Of a DNA stretch of 11,685 nucleotides, positions 1 to 6,697 are shown one piece after another; position 1 is the stretch's first letter; every line of letters begins with the position of its first letter. Source of the DNA: Coriobacteriaceae bacterium (GTDB taxonomy: Bacteria > Actinomycetota > Coriobacteriia > Anaerosomatales > D1FN1-002); NCBI GenBank assembly GCA_013824215.1, contig PNNM01000033.1:1-11685 (forward strand), written 5' to 3'. A program made the position numbers and the translations under genes. The notes beneath the pieces were generated by a model that was not told the DNA's origin, did no database searches, and saw only the letters and a list, made by a program, of their open reading frames with translations.

Positions 1-1401
1 GGCAACGTCAAGCCGATCACCTCGACCGACATCCGCATGGAGGCCGAGACCGTCCAGGTCATCGCCTACGACCGCTACGCCGAGTACCGGGTGGACTTCA
101 AGTTCGTGAACCGCGGCAAAGCCCAGAAGGTCAAGCTCGGCTTCCCGTTCAACAAGCCTCCCGAGGGCGACTACATCCCGCCGGCGGCGTTCCGCGCCTG
201 GCAGGACGGAAAGCCGCTGACGGTCACCTACGCCGAGGTGGACGACAGGATCCCGGGTTGGGAGGGCTGGAAGCGCGACTACTACCTGCACGAGGCGACC
301 TTCCCGCACGGCACGACCATGATCACCGTGAACTATCTGGCCGCGCCCGGCTCCACCGTCGTCGGCCCGCCAGAGGGTGTGGCTCCGCCTCCCAAGTACG
401 CCGACGCGACCTACAACTGGCTCGCGTACTACCCCTACCGCGTCTCCACCGGTAGCGGGTGGGCTGGCACCATCGGCACGACCGTCATCCGCTACAGCCT
501 CAGTTCCGACTTCCTCGGCTGGGGTCCCGACGAGGCGATGTCCTTCAGCTCGGAGAGCTTCCGCGAGACCGAACCGGAGGGCGACGGGATCCAGATGGGC
601 TACGCCAAGCCCTCACCCGGCGTCCACCAGTGGACCTTCACCGACTACGAGCCGAAGGCGGGCGAGAGCGGCAACTCGCCCTACGACATCGAGTTCGCCT
701 TCTGGCGCCCCCAGACCTACGATGGCCCGCCGCCGCCCTGGACACCCGTGGTGAGCGTCAAGAGCTCCACGAACCTCAAGCTCGGCGAGTACGCCTACCC
801 CGCCGCGCAGGCCGCCGACGGCAACCCGTCCTCGGCGTGGGCGGAAGCGGCCAAGGGCAGCGGGAAAGGCCAGTGGGTGCTGGTGAAGTTCGGGCAGGTC
901 AAGGCGGTCAAGGAGATCCGCGTCCTGCCCGGCTACGCGAAGCGCCCGGAGCTCTTCTACAAGTACAACCGCCCCAAGAGGCTGAAGATCGAGTTCTCCG
1001 ACGGGACCGCCACCACGATCACGCTGGCCGACCGGCCGGAACTCCAGCGCTTCCCGGCGGACGCCGAGGCGGTCACCGCCAAGGTCACCATCCTCGATGT
1101 CTACCGCGGCACCACGCGCGACGAGACGTATCTCTCCGAGATCGAGTTCGGCACGGTGCCGGCGCCGGAGTTCGCGGCGTTCGACGACCTCATCGGCGGT
1201 GGCGAGGGGGCGGGGAACCTCGGCGCCGTGACGCCGCCGGGGGGCCAGACGACGGCATCCGCGAACGCTGCGGGGGGCGCGACCGGCTCGAAGAAGCGCA
1301 CGCTGCCGTGCGCGCCTCCAGGGTTCCTCGGCCTGGCGGCGCTCGGCCTCGTGCTCAGCGCGGCGGGCAAGCGTCGGCGCGGGTCGGCAAGCGACACCTG
1401 A
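1..1401 (+). CDS. Exported, membrane-anchored protein with NADase-type glycan-binding (discoidin-like) domain; 5' partial
   Basis: The frame is open from base 1, so the start and any signal peptide lie upstream; 466 residues are visible. The N-terminal half (to about residue 240) is rich in beta-strand-like sequence. It opens with an IRMEAETVQV...YRVDFKFVN stretch that recalls DUF4424-type surface proteins; I hold that resemblance weakly. Residues about 248-385 match the NADase-type glycan-binding domain. The cues are a DGNPSSAW motif, GxGQWVLVKF, a GYAKRPELFYKYNRPKRLKIEFSDG-type core, and TILDVYRGTTRDETYLSEIEF. A low-complexity Gly/Ala/Thr linker follows. The C-terminus has KKRTLPCAPPG, one hydrophobic helix (roughly residues 440-456) and KRRRG, the layout of a C-terminal membrane anchor or sorting signal. 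I infer an extracytoplasmic protein that binds glycan or cell wall. It has no metabolic link to its neighbours, and the natural substrate is unknown. Confidence 0.75.
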   Translation, partial: GNVKPITSTDIRMEAETVQVIAYDRYAEYRVDFKFVNRGKAQKVKLGFPFNKPPEGDYIPPAAFRAWQDGKPLTVTYAEVDDRIPGWEGWKRDYYLHEATFPHGTTMITVNYLAAPGSTVVGPPEGVAPPPKYADATYNWLAYYPYRVSTGSGWAGTIGTTVIRYSLSSDFLGWGPDEAMSFSSESFRETEPEGDGIQMGYAKPSPGVHQWTFTDYEPKAGESGNSPYDIEFAFWRPQTYDGPPPPWTPVVSVKSSTNLKLGEYAYPAAQAADGNPSSAWAEAAKGSGKGQWVLVKFGQVKAVKEIRVLPGYAKRPELFYKYNRPKRLKIEFSDGTATTITLADRPELQRFPADAEAVTAKVTILDVYRGTTRDETYLSEIEFGTVPAPEFAAFDDLIGGGEGAGNLGAVTPPGGQTTASANAAGGATGSKKRTLPCAPPGFLGLAALGLVLSAAGKRRRGSASDT

Positions 1402-1472
1402 CGCGCGCTATCCTGCTCTTGCCGAGACGGCCGGTACGCCGTTCCGGCTGACCGAACAGGACGGTGGGCACC

Positions 1473-2933
1473 GTGCGGGACATCCCGCGTTGCATGAGCA
1501 CCCAGCACCCGGACAACGTCATGGCACCGTTCTTCTCATCCTCACCCGTGCTGGCAGGAGAAGACGAGGTCCGGGAGGCGTACTACGCCTTCTCCCACCT
1601 CGGCTGTGACGAGCAGATGTGGGACGTCGAGGGCAAGGAGATCGACACCTACGTGGTGAAGAAGCTGCTCTCTCTGTACGAGCAGTACTTCACGGAACAC
1701 GTCCTGGGTGAGGATGTCCGGCTCACGCTGCGCGTGCCCAATCCGACGGTCGAGACGGCCGAGGCCAAGATCCTGCTCGAGACGCTGGAGAGCATCCCGC
1801 GATCCTTCGACACCGCGCGGCTCTTCTACGGGCGCGAGGTCTCACCCATCTTCGAGGTGATCCTCCCCATGACCACCTCCGCCCGGTGCGTCGACCGCAT
1901 CTACCGCTACTACCGTGATTTCATAGTCGGCCGGCAGTCACTGCGCTTCCGCGATGACGACATCACCATCGGCGAGTGGATCGGGACCTTCTCGCCCGAC
2001 CACATCGAGGTCATCCCGCTCTTCGAGGACCTGCCGAGCATGCTCGCGGCGGCCACCATCGTCGAGGAGTACCTCGCCGACAAGGACGTCACGGACCAGC
2101 GGGTCTTCTTGGCGCGCTCGGACACCGCGATGAACTACGGACTGGCTTCGGCCGCCCTGTCCAACAAGATCGCGCTCTACGAACTGGACCTCCTTGCGGA
2201 GCGGCGTGGCGTACGGCTGCATCCCATCCTCGGGATGGGCTCCGCGCCGTTCCGTGGCGGACTGGCTCCGCACACAGCGGAACGGGTGGGCCGGGAGTAT
2301 CCGAGCGTCGTGACGTTCACCATCCAGTCCGCGTTCAAGTACGACTACCCCGCAGATGAGGTCCGCTCCGCCGTCGCCACGCTCCGGGGGCGCGAGATCG
2401 GCCGCGCGACGCCCGTCGACGCAGCACAGGCGCTTCCGCTGATCGAGCGATACAGCGCGGCATACCGCGCCCACGTCGTCGAGCTGGCCGACGCGATCAA
2501 CAGCCTGGCGCGTTTCGTGCCGCCCCGCAGGGCACGCAAGCTCCACGTGGGTCTGTTCGGCTACGCCCGACAGGTCGAAGGCATCACGCTGCCTCGAGCG
2601 ATCTCGTTCACGTGTGCGATGTACTCCATGGGGCTTCCACCCGAGCTGCTCGCTCTCGAATCCCTCACGCGGAGCGATCTCGCTTTCCTTCGCGAGGTCT
2701 ATCCGTCGTTCGACTCCAAGATCCACGACGCCCTCGCGTTCTGCGATATGGACGGACCGCTGATGACCGCGGACCTCCGGGCAGCCATCCATCGTGCCGG
2801 GTATGGATGGGCGGCCAACGAGGAGCACCTCGACATCGTGCGCCGGATCCGCGAGATCGGTCCGGGCTCCCAGGACTCGCGGCTGACGGACCTGCTCCTG
2901 CGAGCCGCCCTCGTTCGCCGATTCCTGGGATGA
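1473..2933 (+). CDS. ppcA: Phosphoenolpyruvate carboxylase, archaeal type (PpcA/PEPCase type 2)
   Basis: It carboxylates PEP with bicarbonate to oxaloacetate, an anaplerotic cytosolic reaction. The 486-residue product fits the archaeal-type family of roughly 470-500 residues and is far shorter than the ~900-residue classical enzyme. Family signatures include IPRCMSTQHPDNV near the N-terminus, FSHLGCDEQMWDVEGKE, RLTLRVPNPTVE, KILLETLESIPRSFDT, GMGSAPFRGGL (about residues 254-264) and FTIQSAFKYDYP. I chose GTG 1473 over the in-frame GTG at 1464. It leaves a short N-terminus (MRDIPRCMSTQ) like family members, and the GGTGGG at 1463-1468 can act as its ribosome-binding site; GTG 1464 would have AGGA only two bases away. 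TATCCT at 1409-1414 is a possible -10, with no clear -35. The gene is convergent with hisG, 27 bases beyond its stop, and I see no T-tailed terminator hairpin between them. Function is very secure; the start is fairly secure. Confidence 0.95.
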   Translation: MRDIPRCMSTQHPDNVMAPFFSSSPVLAGEDEVREAYYAFSHLGCDEQMWDVEGKEIDTYVVKKLLSLYEQYFTEHVLGEDVRLTLRVPNPTVETAEAKILLETLESIPRSFDTARLFYGREVSPIFEVILPMTTSARCVDRIYRYYRDFIVGRQSLRFRDDDITIGEWIGTFSPDHIEVIPLFEDLPSMLAAATIVEEYLADKDVTDQRVFLARSDTAMNYGLASAALSNKIALYELDLLAERRGVRLHPILGMGSAPFRGGLAPHTAERVGREYPSVVTFTIQSAFKYDYPADEVRSAVATLRGREIGRATPVDAAQALPLIERYSAAYRAHVVELADAINSLARFVPPRRARKLHVGLFGYARQVEGITLPRAISFTCAMYSMGLPPELLALESLTRSDLAFLREVYPSFDSKIHDALAFCDMDGPLMTADLRAAIHRAGYGWAANEEHLDIVRRIREIGPGSQDSRLTDLLLRAALVRRFLG

Positions 2934-2960
2934 GAGCGCGCGGGAAGGACCGCCGAGCGT

Positions 2961-3833
2961 CTAGCGGACGATCTTGGAGATCGGCATCTCGAGGATGTCC
3001 TCGGCGCCGGCCGCCTTCAGCTGCGGGATCAGCACGTTTACGGTGGCTTTGTCGGCGACGGTCGTGATCTCGTAATCGTCCGAGCCGTACAGCTGGTTCA
3101 CGGTCGGCTTCTTCATGGCCGGCAGGACCGCGACCACCGACTCTAGCTTGTCGTGCGGCACGTTCATCAGCAGCAGGACACGCCCGCGCGCCTCGATCAC
3201 GCCCAGGAGCAGCGTGCGGACCTCCTCGATCGCGTGGCGCTTGTCCGGATCGGCCCACGCCGCCTTGTTGGCGAGCAGGCGCGTCGTCGACGTCATGACC
3301 GTGTCGACGATCTTGAGCCCGTTGCGACGCAGGGTGGAGCCGGTCTCCGTGAGATCGACCAGCGCGTCCATGATGTCGGGCACCTTGGCCTCGGTGGCGC
3401 CGTACGAGAAGTGCACCTCCACCGGGATGCCGAGCTCCTCGAAGAAGCGCTTGGTCGTGGCCGGGAACTCGGTGGAGATGCGGCTGCCGGGCTTGATCTC
3501 CCGAGCGGTGGCGATAGGCGAGTCCTGCGGCACGGCAAGCACCATCTGCACGACTCCCGTGCCGGTCTTGGCGTACGGCAACTCGGCGACGTCGACGACG
3601 TCCGCGCCGGTCTCGCACACCCAGTCGTGACCCGAGATGCCGATGTCGAAGTGCCCGTCGGCGACGAAGATCGGTATCTCCTGCGGCCGCAGGATCTTGA
3701 CCCGTGCGATGCGCGCATCGGCGATGGTGGGGTTGTACTCGCGTGAGGATTTCTTGACCTCGAGGTCGGCCTGGAAGAAGAGCAGCAGCGTCTGCTCCTC
3801 GAGCGAGCCTTTCGGCAATGCGAGCGACAGCAT
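2961..3833 (-). CDS. hisG: ATP phosphoribosyltransferase, long (HisG_L) form
   Basis: It catalyses the first step of histidine biosynthesis: ATP plus PRPP gives N1-(5-phosphoribosyl)-ATP and pyrophosphate. At 290 residues it matches the long form, which carries its own C-terminal regulatory domain and does not need HisZ. Visible signatures are MLSLALPKGSLEE at the N-terminus, DIGISGHDW (63-71), and the PRPP-binding loop DALVDLTETGSTLRRNG (156-172). The HisG_C domain spans about 220-288 (NVPHDKLESV, PTVNQLYGSD, VNVLIPQLKAAGAEDILEMPISKIV). In the family this ACT-like domain mediates histidine feedback inhibition. ATG at 3831-3833 has GGAGA (TCTCC at 3841-3845 on the plus strand) seven bases upstream. 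A GCGGCC/GGCCGC hairpin lies further up the leader. No other his genes are in the window, so the pathway is dispersed or the rest lies elsewhere. It is downstream of arsR with a 101-base gap and could be read from its own promoter. Confidence 0.96.
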   Translation of the reverse strand: MLSLALPKGSLEEQTLLLFFQADLEVKKSSREYNPTIADARIARVKILRPQEIPIFVADGHFDIGISGHDWVCETGADVVDVAELPYAKTGTGVVQMVLAVPQDSPIATAREIKPGSRISTEFPATTKRFFEELGIPVEVHFSYGATEAKVPDIMDALVDLTETGSTLRRNGLKIVDTVMTSTTRLLANKAAWADPDKRHAIEEVRTLLLGVIEARGRVLLLMNVPHDKLESVVAVLPAMKKPTVNQLYGSDDYEITTVADKATVNVLIPQLKAAGAEDILEMPISKIVR

Positions 3834-3857
3834 AGCGGTCTCTCCGTTCGTCAGTCG

Positions 3858-3872
3858 GCGGCCCGAGGCCGC
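3858..3872 (-). promoter_or_regulatory. Stem-loop in the hisG leader
   Basis: A perfect 6-base inverted repeat (GCGGCC, 3-base loop, GGCCGC) sits 12 bases upstream of the hisG ribosome-binding site. An AT-richer patch further upstream at about 3881-3900 contains CTAT-N6-ATAG (3884-3897) and weak -10-like hexamers such as TATGCT on the minus strand, the likely hisG promoter area. The hairpin has no T-run, so it is not a canonical terminator. Role unknown; stems of this size also arise by chance in GC-rich DNA. Confidence 0.3.
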
Positions 3873-3934
3873 ACCGGCACTCTATCACAGCATAGTAATG
3901 GAGTACGCGCATGATACCTTGACGTCCCGGTGGG

Positions 3935-4270
3935 TCAGGAGAGATTGCAGCCCAGGCACTCGAGGACATCTTCGAGTGTTTCGCAAACGACCGAGCACAT
4001 GACGTTGCGCCCTCGGCGCTCGAGCCGGATCACCTTGGCGTGCTCGAGCTCCTTGAGGTGATGCGAGACCGTGGACTGCGTGACCTCAAGGCGCTCCGCG
4101 ATCTCGCCGACGCGAAGACCCGCGCCCTTGCCTTCCCGCTTCAGATGGTCGCGGAGGAGAAGGAAGATCCGGAGACGGTTCGGATTGGAGAGGGCGCGCA
4201 TGACACCGGTGATGGCCAGCGCGTCGACCGATCCGGATGAGTCCGTCGCTTGTGTTGAATGTATTGACAT
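3935..4270 (-). CDS. ArsR/SmtB-family winged-helix transcriptional regulator with a C-terminal Cys cluster
   Basis: This is a small DNA-binding protein (111 residues) of the ArsR family, dimeric metal- or redox-responsive repressors. Helix 1-2 reads VDALAITGVMRALSNPNRLRIFLLL. The helix-turn-helix is RVGEIAERLEVTQSTVSHHLKELEHAKVI, and the wing is RLERRGRNVMCSVV. The usual alpha-3 metal motif (ELCVCDL type) is absent. Instead four cysteines lie at the C-terminus in a C-x3-C-x8-C-x2-C pattern (residues 92, 96, 105 and 108), ending in CLGCNLS, which could bind a metal or respond to thiols. I start at ATG 4268-4270; a GTG nine bases upstream (4279) is in frame. Neither has a good Shine-Dalgarno. 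The next ATG (4201) would remove helix 1. No transporter, reductase or other obvious target is adjacent, so the target may be itself or a neighbour. Family assignment is secure; the ligand is unknown. Confidence 0.9.
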   Translation of the reverse strand: MSIHSTQATDSSGSVDALAITGVMRALSNPNRLRIFLLLRDHLKREGKGAGLRVGEIAERLEVTQSTVSHHLKELEHAKVIRLERRGRNVMCSVVCETLEDVLECLGCNLS

Positions 4271-4292
4271 GTATAGCACTGTACCACGGTAC
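4259..4292 (-). promoter_or_regulatory. Putative arsR promoter/operator with two dyads
   Basis: This AT-richer island in GC-rich surroundings spans the arsR start. It contains the dyad ATGT-ATTG-ACAT (4259-4270), a perfect 12-base palindrome GTACCACGGTAC (4281-4292), and two ATACAT copies ten bases apart on the minus strand (one helical turn). TGC-TATACA (4270-4278, minus strand) looks like an extended -10, but it overlaps the chosen ATG, so the promoter and the start codon cannot both be exactly as drawn. Autoregulation by ArsR binding here is inference from how the family usually works. Confidence 0.35.
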
Positions 4293-4352
4293 TGCCGGCC
4301 CGGAGCCGGTTCGCTACAGGTTTCTTCAGGTGGCGAGATGCTGCTGTCCCGG

Positions 4353-4754
4353 TCAGTCCGACGGCCTGAGCAGCCCCTCGCTCGACTGGCGCGGCTTCTT
4401 GCGGCGGTCGCCCCACTCCTCAGGCGGCAGTTCGTTGTGTTTCCGCAGCTCTGCGATGGAGAAGACCCCTCCGAGCCACAGGATCCCCTGGATCGTCCCG
4501 ATCCAGCGGTAGGCCTTCTCGCGGCGATTCTGCCTGATGAACCCGCGCGCCTCGCGGCACATCCAGTGCGCGTGGTTGAGCGCGTCGAACTTCCCGCCCG
4601 CCGACACGCTCGATCCCACGCGCTCGTCGATGTCCGGATAGGGGACCGGATCGTAGCCGAGGTCCGAGAGGGTCTTGCAGTAGAGGTCGAGCATGGACAG
4701 CGCGTGTCCCTCGAACTCGTCCGCCCAGTCCTCGCGAGCCTTCTCCCAGACCAT
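4353..4754 (-). CDS. Conserved-looking small protein of unknown function downstream of purE
   Basis: I do not recognise this 133-residue protein. It has no signal peptide and appears mostly helical, with a strongly amphipathic composition. Notable segments are WEKAREDWADEFEGHALSML (3-22), DIDERVGSSVSAGGKFDALNHAHW (41-64) and EKAYRWIGTIQGILWLGGVFSIAEL (79-103). The last contains a moderately hydrophobic stretch (about 85-100) that is probably a buried helix rather than a membrane span. It ends in a charged tail (WGDRRKKPRQSSE). Histidines at 17, 61 and 63 and cysteines at 26 and 66 are candidate functional residues, nothing more. The ATG (4752-4754) has a strong AAGGAAGG ribosome-binding site (CCTTCCTT at 4762-4769, plus strand) seven bases upstream. 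It begins 39 bases after the purE stop on the same strand, so it is probably co-transcribed with purE. It is real by its SD, codon use and plausible protein composition; its function is unknown. Confidence 0.8.
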   Translation of the reverse strand: MVWEKAREDWADEFEGHALSMLDLYCKTLSDLGYDPVPYPDIDERVGSSVSAGGKFDALNHAHWMCREARGFIRQNRREKAYRWIGTIQGILWLGGVFSIAELRKHNELPPEEWGDRRKKPRQSSEGLLRPSD

Positions 4755-4793
4755 CGCGCCGCCTTCCTTCCCCAGCGGACCGGCGCCGAGTCT

Positions 4794-5255
4794 CTAGCCC
4801 TCGGCGAGCCTGTCCTTCAGCGCGGAGACAGCCTCGCGGTACCGGGGATCGCCAACGCCGAGGATCTGCGTTGCGAGTATGGCTGCGTTGCGCGCGCCGT
4901 TGATCGCGACACAGGCGACCGGCACGCCCGTGGGCATCTGCACCATCGAGAGCAGCGAATCCAGACCGCCCAGATCCGACGTCTTCATCGGGACGGTGAT
5001 GACGGGCAGCGGCGTGTAGGCCGCCACGACCCCGCCGAGGTGCGCGGCCTTGCCGGCCGCGGCGACGATCACGCGCAGGCCGCGGTCCGCGGCACCCGCA
5101 GCCCACTCGTGCACCTTCGAGGGCTGACGATGCGCGGACGCCACGAGCATCTCGTAGGGCACGCCGAGTTCGTCGAGCTGCGCCGCGCAGTCCTTCATGA
5201 CGTCCATGTCGGACCTCGAGCCCATCACGATGCCGACGAGCGGCGAGTCAGGCAT
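4794..5255 (-). CDS. purE: N5-carboxyaminoimidazole ribonucleotide mutase, PurE class I
   Basis: It converts N5-CAIR to CAIR in de novo purine synthesis, a cytosolic and normally octameric enzyme. The 153-residue protein is the usual class I length. Motifs are GIVMGSRSD (8-16), VASAHRQP (38-45, with the catalytic His42), AGKAAHLGGVVAA (67-79) and the class I hallmark GLDSLLSMVQMPTGVPVA (97-114). ATG 5253-5255 is chosen because GGAGGGG lies six bases upstream and the protein then starts right at the family's N-terminus. An in-frame ATG at 5288 would add 11 residues, lacks a good SD, and lies almost on top of the proposed -10 box. PurK, the usual partner that makes N5-CAIR, is not in the window. 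The gene follows the radical SAM gene by 77 bases and probably has its own promoter. Confidence 0.96.
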   Translation of the reverse strand: MPDSPLVGIVMGSRSDMDVMKDCAAQLDELGVPYEMLVASAHRQPSKVHEWAAGAADRGLRVIVAAAGKAAHLGGVVAAYTPLPVITVPMKTSDLGGLDSLLSMVQMPTGVPVACVAINGARNAAILATQILGVGDPRYREAVSALKDRLAEG

Positions 5256-5293
5256 GCGGGTCCCCTCCGTGTCATGTGGGCTCGGCATGAGTG

Positions 5294-5299
5294 ATTCTA
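5294..5299 (-). promoter_or_regulatory. Putative -10 box upstream of purE
   Basis: TAGAAT on the minus strand (ATTCTA on plus) is preceded by GCGC, about 38 bases upstream of the purE ATG. It would give a leader of about 30 bases. No recognisable -35 lies 16-18 bases further up; that stretch is G-rich. The box matches five of six positions of TATAAT and resembles boxes upstream of purD and the glycosyltransferase. Confidence 0.35.
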
Positions 5300-5332
5300 G
5301 CGCTCCACGCCCGCCCGCGCCCCGGCACGCGG

Positions 5333-6697
5333 CTACAGCCGGTTCGGCGGGAGCAGGTCCTCGGCGGTGTGCGTCATCGCCGCGGCCGCGGCCACCGAGT
5401 GCTCCTCGTCGCACCGCTCGTCGTCGAAGAGCAGGTGCTGCTCGTCGTCGGGGAGCGCTGCGCGCGCCTGGTCGCGCAGGTTGTTCACGCCGGCGAAGAA
5501 CTCGCGCATCATCGCGACGAGCAGGTAGCGGCCCTTCGGGGACAGGGCGACGACATCGGCATCGTCACGCGCGAAGGCGCCGACCGCGCGCATGAAGCCC
5601 GCCTCGAAGCGCATCGCCCGGTCGAAAGGCACGCCGAAGTCGCGCTCGAACGCCCGCTTGTCGAGCGTGAGGCCGAACAGGCCCATCAGCAGCCGATAGC
5701 GCATCAGTTCGCGCGTGCTGAAGCGCTTGGTGCCGGTGACCGAGGTGCGGTGGGCTTCGACCGCCTCGCCGTACTCGCGCAGCGAGAAGGAGTTGGTGTA
5801 GATCGAGCCGCCGAGGAAGCTGAACGCCCCTGACCCGACGCCCACGTACTCGTCGTAGTCCACGATGTACTCGTCGATCATCCCGCCGCCGACGCGCGAG
5901 AAACACCACGCCGAGGAGGGCTCGAAGACGTCCGCGAGCGCTTCGGACGTCACTTGGTAGAAGTGCTCCTCGCGTGCGTAGTCGACCTTTCCGACGCTCT
6001 GAGTGAGGGAGCGCCGCACGGCAGGCGAGACCATGAGCGGGTACATGGTCACCTGATCGGCACCGCTCGCCTTGAGCAGGTCGATGTCGTGCCGCAGCAT
6101 CGCCTCGGTCTGGTTCGGGAAGTTGAAGATCAGGTCCACGTTCAGCGACTTGAAGACCCCCGCGACATCGGCGAGCGCCTGCAGGACCTGCGCTCCCGAG
6201 CCGTATCTCTCGTAGCGGTCCATCTGCTTGAGCAGGCCGTCATCGAAGCTCTGGACGCCGACGGAGAAGCGGTGCACGCGCGGCGCCAGGCACTCCGTGT
6301 ACTCGGGCGTCAGGTGGTTCGGATTGGTCTCGGACGAGACCTCCATGTCCCCGAACAGCTCGCGGGCCAGATCGATCGTGTGGCACAGTTCGTCGACGAG
6401 CACCGTCGGCGTGCCGCCGCCCACGTACATCGAACCGAAGTGGAACCCCTTGTCCGCTATGATCCGCATCTCGTCGCGCAGGTGCGCGAAATAGGTGCGT
6501 GCGATGTCCTCGGAATAGGGGAACCGGTTGAACGAGCAGTAAGGGCACAGCCTGACGCAGAACGGGACATGTGCGTAGAGCATGTAGGCGCGCCCCGGCT
6601 CGGGATCCGGCAACCGCACCGCCTCGGAGTGATCGATCTCGAGGTAGCGGGAGTTGGCTTGGCGCAGGAACGCCGTCAGCACGCGCTCGGCGAGCAC
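5333..6697 (-). CDS. Radical SAM protein, HemN/HemW-like (coproporphyrinogen III oxidase family)
   Basis: This is a 454-residue member of the HemN/HemW branch of radical SAM enzymes. The [4Fe-4S]-binding motif is PFCVRLCPYCSF, with cysteines 47, 51 and 54 in the CxxxCxxC pattern, within YAHVPFC. The SAM-binding GGGTP motif is at 93-97. Further family cues are SSETNPNHLT, RFSVGVQSFDDGLL, LNVDLIFNFPNQT and DYDEYVGVGSGAFS. The family includes oxygen-independent coproporphyrinogen III oxidase (HemN), the heme chaperone HemW and anaerobic heme-degrading methyltransferases (ChuW/HutW). The sequence alone does not choose between these. The length is nearer HemN/ChuW than the usual ~380-residue HemW, and the ~40-residue lead-in before the SAM core is HemN-like. 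It starts at GTG 6695-6697, sharing one base with the purD stop (TAGTG), with GGAGG seven bases upstream, so it is probably translationally coupled to purD. The ~35-residue tail is acidic and alanine-rich and may be disordered. Confidence 0.88.
   Translation of the reverse strand: MLAERVLTAFLRQANSRYLEIDHSEAVRLPDPEPGRAYMLYAHVPFCVRLCPYCSFNRFPYSEDIARTYFAHLRDEMRIIADKGFHFGSMYVGGGTPTVLVDELCHTIDLARELFGDMEVSSETNPNHLTPEYTECLAPRVHRFSVGVQSFDDGLLKQMDRYERYGSGAQVLQALADVAGVFKSLNVDLIFNFPNQTEAMLRHDIDLLKASGADQVTMYPLMVSPAVRRSLTQSVGKVDYAREEHFYQVTSEALADVFEPSSAWCFSRVGGGMIDEYIVDYDEYVGVGSGAFSFLGGSIYTNSFSLREYGEAVEAHRTSVTGTKRFSTRELMRYRLLMGLFGLTLDKRAFERDFGVPFDRAMRFEAGFMRAVGAFARDDADVVALSPKGRYLLVAMMREFFAGVNNLRDQARAALPDDEQHLLFDDERCDEEHSVAAAAAMTHTAEDLLPPNRL

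Noticed and set aside
1430..1448. GCCGG-N9-CCGGC inverted repeat upstream of the PEP carboxylase gene
   Set aside because: It is short with a long loop and has no other supporting signal; not reported as a regulatory element.
4295..4309. CCGGC-N5-GCCGG hairpin between the unknown gene and arsR as a terminator
   Set aside because: The stem is only five bases with no following T-run; likely chance in GC-rich sequence.
5303..5325. G-rich minus-strand run upstream of purE as a G-quadruplex
   Set aside because: Only three runs of three or more G are present; a fourth is lacking.
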